Shown here in pieces: positions 1-7,678 of a stretch of DNA of 31,853 nucleotides (position 1 is the first letter of the stretch; each line of letters opens with the position of its first letter). The stretch covers positions 1 through 31,853 of the IMG/VR virus record IMGVR_UViG_3300030103_004637; one strand, given 5' to 3'. Under the pieces are notes generated by a model. It was not told the origin of the DNA, did not search any database, and saw nothing but the letters and a program-made list of their open reading frames with translations. The translations under genes and the position numbers were made by a program. The DNA comes from a virus.

Positions 1-2429
1 ATACCTGATTTTGCCAAACTAACACCTGCTCGAAGTTTTTGATGTTCATCACTCTGTTCTAACTTATCTTCAGCAAGTTGTCTATTGGAAATTAATCTTA
101 ATCTATCTAATTCAGATTTTTCTTCTCCTTCTCTTTCTTTTCTAGCTTCTTCTTTTGCTTTTAAATCTACTTCTCTAGCTTTTAGTTTGATAAGAGGGTC
201 TTTGTTCATGTCATCTGCAATTTTCTTTTCTTCTTGCATAAAATCTTTAGTCATATCTGCAATTAATACTGCTTTTCTAGCTTCAATAGTCACTTGTATA
301 CGTTGTAATTCAGGATTTTGCGCCATTTGTTGTGCCATTTGTGGATTTTGTTGCATTTGCATCTGCATTTGTTGTAATTTCATTAAATCTTCTGCGAATT
401 CTATCTGAATCTGTTCTTGCGCCATCAAACTTATGTGTTCAAGTACATTTTTAAACACCAAAGAAGAAATTAACGGATTATTTTTAACCATATTTGTTGC
501 CATAAAGTTTAAATGAGCGTCAATATGAGATCTATGGTCTTGTTTTGGAAATGCTTGAAAACTTTTTTGACTCATTGCTTGTATGTGTTCCATACTTGGA
601 TCCATTGGTGTAGGTTTTGCAGGTGGTGGTAGAATAGAATTTATATCTTTAACACCCAATGCGGAATACATGTTGTAATAAGCGTTATATAAATTGTGTA
701 ATTTAGGATTAGACATTGCCATTTGCAGTTCCGTTTGAGCTATAGATATACGCTGCGTTTGGGAGAAAATATTCGGATCCGCAATTGGCAAGATGTCTAC
801 TCTATCATCAAAGTCAGTTTGTTTAATGCTGCGTTGTCCACCGACAACATCGTAAGGGTACTCAGGAGGAAGGTACAAACTAAAGACTTTAGATAATAAA
901 CTGAATTCTTGTTTTAAACTTGCATAAAGTCTCTTGTGAATAGCTGACATCACACGAGATCCACGCTCTAATAATGCAACTGTAGTACCTACAGCAGCAC
1001 CTTGATTACCGTCACCTACTTGCATGTCTGCAATACTAGCGAAACGCTGACCTGCAGAGACAACTGTACTCATTAAAGCAAGCAAAGTTTGTGAAGGTTC
1101 TTTGAATGGTAACGGCATAAAAGAATCTCTTAGGTTTCCTCCGGGTGCATCAACGTCTCTAAACTCACCTGGTTGTAGAGGCTGTGCATCATCTCTCACT
1201 CGAATACCACGCATCTTAAATCCTGCAGGTAAGTTCGATAAAGTTCCAGCGTCTAGTAATTGTCTGAGTGCTGCTGTAGCAGTTCTAGATAATCCACCGA
1301 TCATGTGAATCAAACCAAAGCCATAAAAACCTAGACCCGGTAAAAATTTAAAATGTACAAAATAATCAACTTTCTTTTTTAAAGGATCACCTTGTGCAAA
1401 ATTTCTTCTAATAGATAAAACTTCATTTGTACCCTCTTCGATTGTGACGATGTAAGGTAACTTAATTCCTGTAGGTTCATTGCTTTGAGGATTCATATCT
1501 TCAAAACCCTCTAGATCTAAATTTACATGACACTCTAAAAGAGTATACATGTCTTCATCTTGACCACTTGCCTTAACTCCTTCAAGTTCTCTCTCTTTAC
1601 TTTTTACATCAGTATCACTTGAATCATAACTTGTAGATAATTCTATATCTCTGTAAAAGCCATTAACTTGCTGCTTGCGTAAATCATTTTCAGAAATTCT
1701 AATAACGTGAATAACTGTATCCGCTTCATCTAAACTTGTTGCTGAGTAAGGTACGACTAAATCATCTGCAGGAATAAATTTTGATACAGCTCTGTTTAAT
1801 AGTTGATCATAGTAAACTTTTTTAAAAGTAGATCCTGCAAGAGGTAAGTAAAATAACATTTGATCAAAGTCTGCTTCATACTCTTTCATGACATGCATGA
1901 TTTGATAGTTCATAAATTCTTTTACACGATTGGCTTGATCTTTTCTTGCCATGTCATCTTTACCGACAACTTGTGTTCTTACAGGTCCTCCTGCTGGTAA
2001 TAATTCTTTATAAGCAAGTGATTGAAATTGTGTCACGGCTTCTGATAAAACAGGATGAGTCGCACCACTTGCACCTCGAAACGGTTCACTCTTGTCTTCG
2101 TATTTAAATCCTAATAATTCTAAACCATCGGTATAAGCTTTCTCCCACTCTGACCTTGATGACTTGTAATCTTCAAACTTAGAAGAAAGATCCGATCCAA
2201 TCGGATCTAAAATTGTATCAGGTAATAGCTCTGCTAAATTAGAAAAATGTTCTTTAGGATCCATTGGCTCCATAGCATTAGGATTAAAATTAATTTCTGC
2301 TCCACCATCTTCCATTTCTGTGATGTCAACAGGGCCTGTATCTTTTTTTGTTTCTTCTACAAAAACTTCTTGTTCTTCTTCCTCAAGGTTTAAATTTTCA
2401 TTTGGTAATGCTTTATCTATTTCAGCCAT
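1..2429 (-). CDS. Portal protein, 3' end cut by window edge
   Basis: Portal ring protein through which DNA is packaged and ejected. The frame is open from the ATG at 2429 to base 1, at least 809 residues, with no stop inside the window. Visible in order: an acidic N-terminus; GASGATHP and LLPAGGPVRTQVVG; EYEADFDQMLFYLPLAGST; HFKFLPGLGFYGFGLIHMIG; GAAVGTTVALLERGSRVMSA; then a Gln/Met-rich stretch (LQQMQMQMQQNPQMAQ) and a charged Lys/Glu-rich, probably coiled-coil C-terminus. I recognise this from portal proteins of marine phages, where it follows TerL. Its ATG overlaps the TerL stop by one base (TAATG), which suggests translational coupling. Small plus-strand ORFs inside are shadows. The family call is from memory; the context is strong. 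Confidence 0.87.
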   Translation of the reverse strand, partial: MAEIDKALPNENLNLEEEEQEVFVEETKKDTGPVDITEMEDGGAEINFNPNAMEPMDPKEHFSNLAELLPDTILDPIGSDLSSKFEDYKSSRSEWEKAYTDGLELLGFKYEDKSEPFRGASGATHPVLSEAVTQFQSLAYKELLPAGGPVRTQVVGKDDMARKDQANRVKEFMNYQIMHVMKEYEADFDQMLFYLPLAGSTFKKVYYDQLLNRAVSKFIPADDLVVPYSATSLDEADTVIHVIRISENDLRKQQVNGFYRDIELSTSYDSSDTDVKSKERELEGVKASGQDEDMYTLLECHVNLDLEGFEDMNPQSNEPTGIKLPYIVTIEEGTNEVLSIRRNFAQGDPLKKKVDYFVHFKFLPGLGFYGFGLIHMIGGLSRTATAALRQLLDAGTLSNLPAGFKMRGIRVRDDAQPLQPGEFRDVDAPGGNLRDSFMPLPFKEPSQTLLALMSTVVSAGQRFASIADMQVGDGNQGAAVGTTVALLERGSRVMSAIHKRLYASLKQEFSLLSKVFSLYLPPEYPYDVVGGQRSIKQTDFDDRVDILPIADPNIFSQTQRISIAQTELQMAMSNPKLHNLYNAYYNMYSALGVKDINSILPPPAKPTPMDPSMEHIQAMSQKSFQAFPKQDHRSHIDAHLNFMATNMVKNNPLISSLVFKNVLEHISLMAQEQIQIEFAEDLMKLQQMQMQMQQNPQMAQQMAQNPELQRIQVTIEARKAVLIADMTKDFMQEEKKIADDMNKDPLIKLKAREVDLKAKEEARKEREGEEKSELDRLRLISNRQLAEDKLEQSDEHQKLRAGVSLAKSG

Positions 2430-3895
2430 TAATAATACGTCCTTTGTTGGTGAGGTAAGGGTTCATCTTCTTGGTCGTCTGGGTGTTCAATAAATCCTCC
2501 CTGTCTAAATCTCATGACAGCTTGTGTTGTGCTATCTACTAAATCGTCATGGTCGCCATATGGAAACGAAGCACATTCCTCTATAACTTCCTCTGCAAAT
2601 TTTTTATCTGGTGCCCACACTTGTCCTGCTTCAAAGATAGGAGCTACAGAATTCACCCTTGTATGTTTATCATTTCCTTTACTAGGTGTAAAGTTTAAAA
2701 CCGGTATTCCCATTTTGCGTAATTCATATGTCAAAGGTAGTCCTGATGCTTTTGCTTCCACGATCACCGTTTCAGGTTTCCAATAATCATATTGATCTTT
2801 AGCTACTCTTCTTAGTTCCGGGAACTCAAATCTATCTTTCACACAATCTAATAACAACAAGTTCGGTCCGCTGTCCTCGGTCGGATAAAAGACTCCCCAC
2901 GTAGTAATAGCCGAGTAGTCTGCTGTTTGTTTTTTCATAAAAGCTGTATCATAACTTTGTATCACATGATGTAGAGCAGGAAGTTCTTCGCTTTCATACA
3001 CCCTCCACCATTCTCGTTTAATGATAGACCCCTCTTCCGCCGTGGGGTTTTGTTGGTACTGAGCATTCCATTTGCTCACGGACAGCGAAGCTTTGACCGT
3101 TTGTAATTCGTCCAACTTCCAATATTCTGGCCATACAGGTTTATTGCTTGGTAGGATTGCTGGAAATTCTATGATCTCCCATTGATCTGCTTTAGGATCA
3201 CTTTGAGCTTTGAGCAGCATTCCTGTTAAATCTTTTGTGTTCCACCTCGTCATCACCAAAATAATTCTACCACCAGGTTGTAAACGCTGACGAGGACCGG
3301 AGGTATACCACTCCCAAGTTCTCTCAAAGGAATTCATGTTCATCGCATCTTGCTCCGAGTGGGGGTCATCAATAATAAATAGATCCGCACCACGACCTGT
3401 CACAGCACCACCCACACCTGTTGCAAAATACTCACCACCTTGATTAGTTTCCCAACGACCTGCAGCTTTAGAATCTTCTTGTAATTTTGTAGGAAAAATT
3501 TTTCTATACTCGTCTGTATCAATTAAATGTTTTGCTTTACGACCAAAGCGAACAGCGAGTTCTGAATTAAAAGTTGCTTGAATAATTTTTAACTTAGGGT
3601 CCCTACCGATCATCCAAGCGGGGAGCAGGAACGATGCAAATTCTGATTTTGTATGTCGAGGTGCCATATTGATAATCAATCTTTTAATCTTGCCCTCGGC
3701 CACTTGATTAAACTTATCAGCCATGATTTTGTGGTGGGACCCCTCTATGAAATCAGGCCAAACATATTTTACGAAAGACATAAAATCAGTAGAGACAGCT
3801 TTTTCTTTTTTCTTCTCTTCCAATCTTATTGCATACTTCATGAAGTCTTTCTTAGCATCAATAGGTAGCTTTCTTAGATCTATATCTTTTAACAT
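2429..3895 (-). CDS. terL: Terminase large subunit (ATPase and nuclease)
   Basis: DNA-packaging motor of 488 aa. The ATPase domain shows a Walker A-like loop APRHTKSE (residues 78-85, with K83 and S84), a Walker B strand LFIIDDP (172-178), and a coupling motif MTRW (215-218). The C-terminal RNase H-like nuclease shows the expected acidic residues: D316 in SYDTA, E380 in VIVEAK, and the cluster GDHDDLVDS near 447-455. The Walker A lacks the classic GxxGxGK pattern, as is common in this terminase group. The leader upstream of the ATG is AT-rich without a clear Shine-Dalgarno. TerL is followed directly by the portal but is separated from TerS by about 4.5 kb and lies on the opposite strand, which is unusual. 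Confidence 0.95.
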   Translation of the reverse strand: MLKDIDLRKLPIDAKKDFMKYAIRLEEKKKEKAVSTDFMSFVKYVWPDFIEGSHHKIMADKFNQVAEGKIKRLIINMAPRHTKSEFASFLLPAWMIGRDPKLKIIQATFNSELAVRFGRKAKHLIDTDEYRKIFPTKLQEDSKAAGRWETNQGGEYFATGVGGAVTGRGADLFIIDDPHSEQDAMNMNSFERTWEWYTSGPRQRLQPGGRIILVMTRWNTKDLTGMLLKAQSDPKADQWEIIEFPAILPSNKPVWPEYWKLDELQTVKASLSVSKWNAQYQQNPTAEEGSIIKREWWRVYESEELPALHHVIQSYDTAFMKKQTADYSAITTWGVFYPTEDSGPNLLLLDCVKDRFEFPELRRVAKDQYDYWKPETVIVEAKASGLPLTYELRKMGIPVLNFTPSKGNDKHTRVNSVAPIFEAGQVWAPDKKFAEEVIEECASFPYGDHDDLVDSTTQAVMRFRQGGFIEHPDDQEDEPLPHQQRTYY

Positions 3896-4065
3896 TTAAA
3901 AACGAAAAAAAAATTTAAAAAATTTTTTCAATAAGTATTTTAGGTGATGTTATCTCTAAAATCGACTATATACAAGTACATTAGGATCCCTACATATACA
4001 AAAGGGGGGATGGGGGTGCCAATAAACAAATGTAGTTTGAAACATGGTTTGGTACCTCTATCCGA

Positions 4066-4086
4066 TCTCGCCCCAGCGGGGCGAGA
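4066..4086. repeat. GC-rich hairpin, 9-bp stem
   Basis: TCTCGCCCC and GGGGCGAGA form a perfect 9-bp stem around the loop AGC. No T-tract follows on either strand, so it is not a canonical intrinsic terminator. It sits next to the G-rich repeat and stands out sharply from the surrounding AT-rich DNA. Confidence 0.8.
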
Positions 4087-4092
4087 AGCAGA

Positions 4093-4124
4093 GGGCGGTG
4101 GTGGGGGTGGGTGGGCCCGTAGGG
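4093..4124 (+). repeat. G-tract repeat, copy A (possible G-quadruplex)
   Basis: Five G-tracts occur at 4093-4095, 4103-4107, 4109-4111, 4113-4115 and 4122-4124, separated by loops of 1 to 7 bases, which satisfies the usual G3+N1-7 quadruplex pattern. The core at 4097-4118 recurs at 6380-6401 with a single T to C difference over 22 bases, and both copies run into GGGCCC and then an AGGC/GGGC plus CAAGC tail. Quadruplex formation is inferred; the repeat is directly visible. Confidence 0.8.
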
Positions 4125-4140
4125 CTCAAGCCACTATATC

Positions 4141-4182
4141 CAGTAGGTGTTGCATTTTTGCAACACAAGATGCAGTAGGTGT
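4141..4182. repeat. Hairpin between two CAGTAGGTGT direct repeats
   Basis: CAGTAGGTGT occurs at 4141-4150 and 4173-4182. Between and overlapping them, GTGTTGCA (4147-4154) and TGCAACAC (4159-4166) form a perfect 8-bp stem around TTTT. No T-tract follows. It could be a binding site, a structured leader element or a remnant of the nearby repeat family. Confidence 0.7.
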
Positions 4183-4346
4183 CCAGATTTCTAGGATTTC
4201 TATCTATAATATATTATCCCATAAAAACCCATTATAAAGCCCATACAGATACATCGGAGCATGAAGCGTTATAGATTGTTAAACTAAAATAATGCATTTT
4301 TTTTGATTATTTATCCCATAAATTGTGATAGATTTAATTATTAATT

Positions 4347-4745
4347 ATGGAGAAAAAAGAAATGATTATTAAAAACGCTGAAACAAATGGTACTAATGGG
4401 ACTCATCTTCAAGGATATGTTCAATGTTCTTATGATGATTTAGTTAATACTTTTGGAAAGCCTACCATTGAAGGTGGTATGGAAACTAAAATAGAAGTTG
4501 AGTGGGAATTAACCTTTTACGATCCAACTATACATTTTGATGAAGTTCAAATTGCTACCGTTTACAATTGGAAAAATGGTAAGAGATATTGTGGTGAAGA
4601 AGAAGGTTTAGAAGTTCAAGATATTAAAGAATGGAATGTTGGTGGTCATAGTAAATATGCCATTCAACTTGTTGAAAAAGCCCTTAAAGAATATAAGGAA
4701 AAAAAATATATTTATTACTATAAAAATTATAAGGATAAAAAATAA
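4347..4745 (+). CDS. Conserved phage protein of unknown function
   Basis: 132 aa, no recognised domain. The middle reads CSYDDLVNTFGKPTIEGG, ATVYNWKNGKRYCGEEE and EWNVGGHSKYA, a pattern I associate with small soluble phage proteins of unknown function. The C-terminus is very Lys/Tyr-rich. No membrane segment or signal peptide is visible. There is no clear Shine-Dalgarno before the ATG. It is the first gene of a short plus-strand operon: its stop overlaps the start of a 31-aa membrane peptide by one base (TAATG), and the methyltransferase follows. Being first in this operon suggests co-expression with the methyltransferase, not a shared function. Confidence 0.75.
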   Translation: MEKKEMIIKNAETNGTNGTHLQGYVQCSYDDLVNTFGKPTIEGGMETKIEVEWELTFYDPTIHFDEVQIATVYNWKNGKRYCGEEEGLEVQDIKEWNVGGHSKYAIQLVEKALKEYKEKKYIYYYKNYKDKK

Positions 4746-4840
4746 TGGAGGACTTAAATACAATTTGCATTGTGATCACTTCGGTGGTCACATTGCTTGT
4801 CGTTTGGGTTATTCTTGACGAACATTTCGGAGGTAAATAA
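4745..4840 (+). CDS. Small single-pass membrane peptide (31 aa)
   Basis: ATG at 4745 overlaps the preceding stop as TAATG, and the frame ends at TAA 4838-4840. The peptide is mostly one hydrophobic helix, ICIVITSVVTLLVVWVIL, followed by DEHFGGK. The Shine-Dalgarno GGAGG of the next gene lies inside its last codons (4829-4833), so translation of the two is probably linked. No family is recognised. Its reality rests on tight packing between two coding genes and the clear helix. Confidence 0.55.
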   Translation: MEDLNTICIVITSVVTLLVVWVILDEHFGGK

Positions 4841-4841
4841 C

Positions 4842-5771
4842 ATGAATGTATTCTCAGCATTTGACGGGATGTCTTGTGGTCGTATTGCATTAGATAAAGT
4901 AGGGCTGACCGTGGATAATTATTTTAGTTCCGAAATAAAAAAATACGCAATTGATATTGCAAATAAAAATTATCCTCAAGATAAAAAAAATAGATTAGGT
5001 GATATCACTACCATTAAAGGTAGTGATCTCCCTACAATAGATTTGTTTATAGGTGGTTCACCTTGCCAAGATTTTAGTGGTGCTAATAAAAATAGATTAG
5101 GTGTTGAAGGTTCTAAAAGTGGTTTATTTTATGAGTGGTTAAGATTAAAGAATGAAGTTAAACCAAAATATTTCTTATTAGAAAATGTGAGAATGAAATC
5201 GGAGCATGAAGAAATTATTTCTAGAGAATTAAATTGCAAGCCTATCAAAATTAATTCTATGCATTTTGCTCCACAACTAAGACATAGATTATATTGGACT
5301 AACATTCCTTTATATTATATTTACCCAAGGCCAAAACACTTAATTGAAGTTTTAGAAAATGGTTGGACGGAAAGAACACACGCAAGATGTTTGCTTGAGA
5401 GTGATAGTCGTCCACTATCAACACCAATTAAAATGTTTCATAGATATTATTCAACAGGATTTACAACTTTGATTTTTAAATCTCAAAAACATTTTGGAGA
5501 ATGTGTTTTTCATTATAATGAAAATTTTAAACACATGAACGCAAAACAAATAGATGAACATATTAAAAATAGTAATATCGATTTATCTATTTATGAAGGT
5601 GTTAGATATTTAACACCACAAGAAAGAGAAGATTGCCAAACAGTTCCAAGAGGATATACAAAAGGTTTGACCGAAAATCAGATTGCTTGTATACTTGGAG
5701 ACGGTTGGACAATAGATGTGATTGCTCACATCTTCAACGGACTAAAAGAAAGAGAGAAAGCAAATGACTAA
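4842..5771 (+). CDS. DNA cytosine-5 methyltransferase, DNMT3-like
   Basis: 309 aa. Transfers a methyl group from S-adenosylmethionine to cytosine C5. Motif I is FSAFDGMSCGRIALDKVG at the N-terminus; motif IV is GGSPCQDFSGA with the catalytic Cys; motif VI is ENV; the motif VIII-like segment is QLRHRLYW; the C-terminal motif X-like segment is LGDGWTIDVIAHIF. The GSPCQ context and short recognition region resemble phage and DNMT3-type enzymes more than restriction-modification enzymes. I start it at ATG 4842 because GGAGG lies 8 bases upstream and motif I begins at residue 3; an upstream TTG would add 15 unrelated residues. No restriction endonuclease lies beside it, so it may protect phage DNA or act on its regulation. 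It overlaps the next gene by 8 bases. Confidence 0.9.
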   Translation: MNVFSAFDGMSCGRIALDKVGLTVDNYFSSEIKKYAIDIANKNYPQDKKNRLGDITTIKGSDLPTIDLFIGGSPCQDFSGANKNRLGVEGSKSGLFYEWLRLKNEVKPKYFLLENVRMKSEHEEIISRELNCKPIKINSMHFAPQLRHRLYWTNIPLYYIYPRPKHLIEVLENGWTERTHARCLLESDSRPLSTPIKMFHRYYSTGFTTLIFKSQKHFGECVFHYNENFKHMNAKQIDEHIKNSNIDLSIYEGVRYLTPQEREDCQTVPRGYTKGLTENQIACILGDGWTIDVIAHIFNGLKEREKAND

Positions 5772-6168
5772 ACTAAAATTAGTTAATGACTATCAAAAGA
5801 GGATTGAAAAAAATCCTAATGGAGGAGGGGAATACCAATTTTATGGTATTCCTAACGATGAAGAGGGTAATTTATTTATTAAGTTAGCAAGAAAATATCT
5901 TAATAGAAAACTTTATAGAACTGTAAAATATGGAAGATCAAACGGTTCTTATTATCACAATGCTGATAGAGACAAGGTGGACTCTTTTGTGCTTTACATA
6001 AAAGATAAACCTAAGAAATTTCAAATTACTTATAAAGCAAAACCTTCCTTTGTTACTCAAATCATGGAATTTGAAAGCATGGAAGATGCCACAAAGTGGG
6101 TCGAGAGGGTATCTTATAAGGATGAGGACCCCAAAGAAAACGCATACAGGATCACAGAAATTGAATAA
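5764..6168 (+). CDS. Unknown protein, last gene of the methyltransferase operon
   Basis: 134 aa, soluble and charged, no domain recognised. The ATG lies inside the methyltransferase 3' end (8-base overlap), so it is probably translationally coupled. Visible segments are YQFYGIPNDEEGNLFIKLAR and VTQIMEFESMEDATKWVERV; the latter looks like a small alpha/beta element. It ends just before the hairpin at 6177. A partner or specificity role for the methyltransferase is possible from position only. Confidence 0.75.
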   Translation: MTKLKLVNDYQKRIEKNPNGGGEYQFYGIPNDEEGNLFIKLARKYLNRKLYRTVKYGRSNGSYYHNADRDKVDSFVLYIKDKPKKFQITYKAKPSFVTQIMEFESMEDATKWVERVSYKDEDPKENAYRITEIE

Positions 6169-6170
6169 GA

Positions 6171-6202
6171 ATAAAAAGCAAGCGCCCGTTAGGGCGCTTG
6201 CT
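6171..6202 (-). terminator. Intrinsic terminator, minus strand (distal)
   Basis: AGCAAGCGCCC (6177-6187) and GGGCGCTTGCT (6192-6202) form a perfect 11-bp stem around GTTA. Read on the minus strand the stem is followed by TTTTTATTCTTATT, a good T-tract. It would stop transcripts coming leftward from the nuclease gene at 6503-6862 before they enter the opposing operon. On the plus strand the hairpin directly follows the last gene but lacks a T-tract. Confidence 0.8.
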
Positions 6203-6227
6203 GCATTCTGGATTTCAGATCAACAAG

Positions 6228-6239
6228 CCCAGATCTGGG
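6228..6239. repeat. 12-bp perfect palindrome CCCAGATCTGGG
   Basis: A perfect palindrome between the two minus-strand terminators in the convergent intergenic region 6169-6502. It could be a protein site or part of the repeat element; nothing decides between them. Confidence 0.6.
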
Positions 6240-6241
6240 TT

Positions 6242-6276
6242 AAAAAAAATAATAAATTCCGGTCCTGGAATTTATT
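6242..6276 (-). terminator. Intrinsic terminator, minus strand (proximal)
   Basis: AATAAATTCC (6251-6260) and GGAATTTATT (6267-6276) form a perfect 10-bp stem around GGTCCT. On the minus strand it is followed by ATTTTTTTT (6250-6242). The stem is AT-rich but perfect. With the hairpin at 6177-6202 it makes a tandem terminator downstream of the minus-strand nuclease gene. Confidence 0.7.
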
Positions 6277-6368
6277 GCTTAGGCACAGGCCACGAGCTGC
6301 AAGAGTTCGAGGCTGAAAAAAAAATAAAAAATAATCCACAAGCCACAAGCAGCAAGCTGCACGAACCA

Positions 6369-6401
6369 GGGAAACCGGGGGTGGTGGGGGCGGGTGGGCC
6401 C
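6369..6401 (+). repeat. G-tract repeat, copy B core (possible G-quadruplex)
   Basis: G-tracts at 6369-6371, 6377-6381, 6386-6390, 6392-6394 and 6396-6398 have loops of 1-5 bases. Positions 6380-6401 match 4097-4118 at 21 of 22 bases, in the same orientation. The pair brackets the three-gene methyltransferase operon as direct repeats about 2.3 kb apart. Confidence 0.8.
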
Positions 6402-6502
6402 AGAAGGCGCAAGCACCAGGAATCTTTTAGCCCTCCCTCCCAACCCTTACTATTATAACATATATTATGGGAAAGTAAAGTATAAAATGGGATAATATAA
6501 AA

Positions 6503-6862
6503 TTAACTGTGGATAAGTTTTTCTTGAATATCTAACCAATTGGCAGCTAGTTCCCGGACCGGTTCACCTTGTGATAAAGCAAGGACCGAGGCCCCTGGAT
6601 AAAGTTTATAGCTCAAAGGGTCGAGGGTCTTGGCTATGATGTAAGAATTTTTAAAGTGTTTAATATGGAACGCTATTTGATGAGGTGAAAATCGTATTTT
6701 CTTACTATTGATTACTTTTAATTCAACAGTAAAAAAACCTTTATTGTCAGTATAACCAAGAAGATCAGGAACACCCAAAGACGCCCAACTTTCTAACCTA
6801 GTCCAAGAAATTAAAGGCGTTTTTTTCTTCAATTCTTGCCACAATTTAGTTTCAGATTTCAA
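6503..6862 (-). CDS. Small PD-(D/E)XK nuclease (VRR-NUC-like)
   Basis: 119 aa. Predicted metal-dependent nuclease that would cut branched or recombination-intermediate DNA. The core is GVPDLLGYTDNKGFFTVELK, giving D33 and E47-x-K49, with SPHQ (59-62) after it; this E-x-K then SPHQ layout is typical of VRR-NUC/Hjc-like phage nucleases. An N-terminal Glu (E4) may complete the site. It is monocistronic, points against the island's plus-strand genes and is followed by two intrinsic terminators. A TAGACA-17-TATATA promoter candidate lies upstream. The fold call is confident; the exact substrate is not. Confidence 0.82.
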   Translation of the reverse strand: MKSETKLWQELKKKTPLISWTRLESWASLGVPDLLGYTDNKGFFTVELKVINSKKIRFSPHQIAFHIKHFKNSYIIAKTLDPLSYKLYPGASVLALSQGEPVRELAANWLDIQEKLIHS

Positions 6863-6885
6863 AGTAAATCAACCATACAAATATA

Positions 6886-6914
6886 TATATATTTTATTAT
6901 TATTTATTTGTCTA
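6886..6914 (-). promoter_or_regulatory. Candidate sigma70 promoter for the nuclease gene
   Basis: On the minus strand, TAGACA (6914-6909), a 17-base spacer, then TATATA (6891-6886), about 24 bases before the ATG at 6862. Its -35 box overlaps the -35 box of the plus-strand promoter at 6908-6936, so the two may compete. Confidence 0.5.
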
Positions 6915-6936
6915 TTGTGGGATTTTGTGGTATAAA
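6908..6936 (+). promoter_or_regulatory. Sigma70-type promoter for the GP88 operon
   Basis: TTGTCT (6908-6913), a 17-base spacer and TATAAA (6931-6936), placing the start of transcription near 6943 and the ATG at 6962. The architecture matches the minus-strand promoter at 12847-12875 (TTGTCA-17-TATAAA), including the GG before the -10 box, and both lie by a TGGGATTTT sequence. Confidence 0.75.
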
Positions 6937-6961
6937 ATAAACAGAAAGAGAGAAAGAAAAA

Positions 6962-7678
6962 ATGTATTTAGAGTTTAAAAAATCACCTAAAATTTTAAAC
7001 ATTGATAATAATGCAAAAACTGTTAAAGGCCAAAATTTCGGATATATGACAGCTATTTTTTACGGTGCGTCTGGTTCACAATCTGGTTTTAATGTCTGCC
7101 CCCAAGCTAGTAAAGGCTGTTTAAAATCTTGTTTATATACTGCAGGCCATGGCGCATTTAATAATGTGCAGCAAGGACGAATTAATAAAACAAGGTGGTA
7201 TATTCAAGAGAGAGAAACTTTTTTAAATCAACTTAGAAAAGAAATAAAAGCTTTTTTAATCAGAGCTCAAAAGAAAAACTTAATACCATGTATAAGATTG
7301 AACGGAACTTCAGATATATCCTGGGAAAATACCGGGATTATGGAAGAGTTTTCAAGCGTTCAGTTTTATGATTATACCAAGGTTTACAAAAGAATTTTAA
7401 AATATGTTAATGGCCAAATGCCGTCAAATTATCATCTAACATACAGCCTAACAGAGGATAATAAAGACGAAGCTATGAACGTTTTAAAACTTGGTGGCAA
7501 TATTGCTGCCGTTTTTAGATCTAATCTACCTAAAACTTTTAAAGGATTTAAAGTTATAAATGCGGATGAGAGTGATTTGAGATTTTTAGACGGGAACAAC
7601 GTTATTGCCGGATTAAAAGCAAAAGGAAAAGCAAAAACGGATTATTCTGGATTTGTTTTGGAAAGTGAGGAAAAATGA
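6962..7678 (+). CDS. GP88 family phage protein
   Basis: 238 aa. Matches the phage 'Gene product 88' family, whose biochemical function is not established as far as I know. Visible: an N-terminal KGQNFGYMTAIFYGA segment; a cysteine cluster CPQASKGCLKSCLYTAGHG with C46, C53 and C57, which could bind a metal or Fe-S centre; then IRLNGTSDISWEN and YHLTYSLTEDN. The C-terminal part (GGNIAAVFRSNLP, VINADESDLRFLD) completes the usual family architecture at about the usual length. First gene of a plus-strand operon behind a good promoter; an AG-rich stretch precedes the ATG. Its stop overlaps the next start (ATGA). Confidence 0.82.
   Translation: MYLEFKKSPKILNIDNNAKTVKGQNFGYMTAIFYGASGSQSGFNVCPQASKGCLKSCLYTAGHGAFNNVQQGRINKTRWYIQERETFLNQLRKEIKAFLIRAQKKNLIPCIRLNGTSDISWENTGIMEEFSSVQFYDYTKVYKRILKYVNGQMPSNYHLTYSLTEDNKDEAMNVLKLGGNIAAVFRSNLPKTFKGFKVINADESDLRFLDGNNVIAGLKAKGKAKTDYSGFVLESEEK

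Larger units (their letters stand above)
3896..4346. other. Divergent non-coding region between TerL and the plus-strand island
   Basis: About 450 bases without a convincing gene. A 97-codon open frame at 3944-4237 has no RBS and would translate the G-rich repeat, so I leave it out. The region holds a GC-rich hairpin (4066-4086), a G-tract repeat (4093-4124), a second hairpin flanked by direct repeats (4141-4182) and two copies of ATTATCCCATAA/TTATCCCATAA (4211-4222 and 4311-4321). It must carry the promoters for TerL (minus) and for the 4347 gene (plus), but I could not place either with confidence. Confidence 0.7.
6241..6420 (+). repeat. Non-coding repeat element, copy B
   Basis: In order: an A-run with AATAAATTCCGG (hairpin), a diverged middle, CAAGCCACAAGCAGCAAGC (6339-6357), a G-tract block and AAGGCGCAAGC. 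The segment at 8181-8375 has the same order of an A-run with AATTCCGG, CAAGCCACAAGC and AAGGCGCAGGCG. The distance from AATTCCGG to CAAGCCACAAGC is 84 bases here and 83 there. The G-tract block matches the one at 4097-4118. Two open frames on the plus strand here are short, unsupported and would translate this repeat. Confidence 0.65.

Noticed and set aside
85-408. 107-codon plus-strand ORF
   Set aside because: It lies antisense to the Gln/Lys-rich end of the portal gene; Ser/Phe/Cys-rich composition is the expected complement, and no ribosome site is present.
3944-4237. 97-codon plus-strand ORF between TerL and the island
   Set aside because: It translates the GC hairpin and G-tract repeat (poly-Gly stretch), has no Shine-Dalgarno and no family resemblance.
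6300-6320. Possible tRNA T-loop (GAGTTCGAGGC)
   Set aside because: No cloverleaf arms could be fitted on either strand around it; the sequence belongs to the repeat element.
6050-6458. Two plus-strand ORFs over the 6.2-6.4 kb repeat region
   Set aside because: They run through terminators and the repeat element; the products are low-complexity translations of it.
6508-6516. TGTGGATAA resembling a DnaA box
   Set aside because: It lies within the last codons of the 6503-6862 nuclease and is a single copy; a nine-base match is not enough for an origin call.
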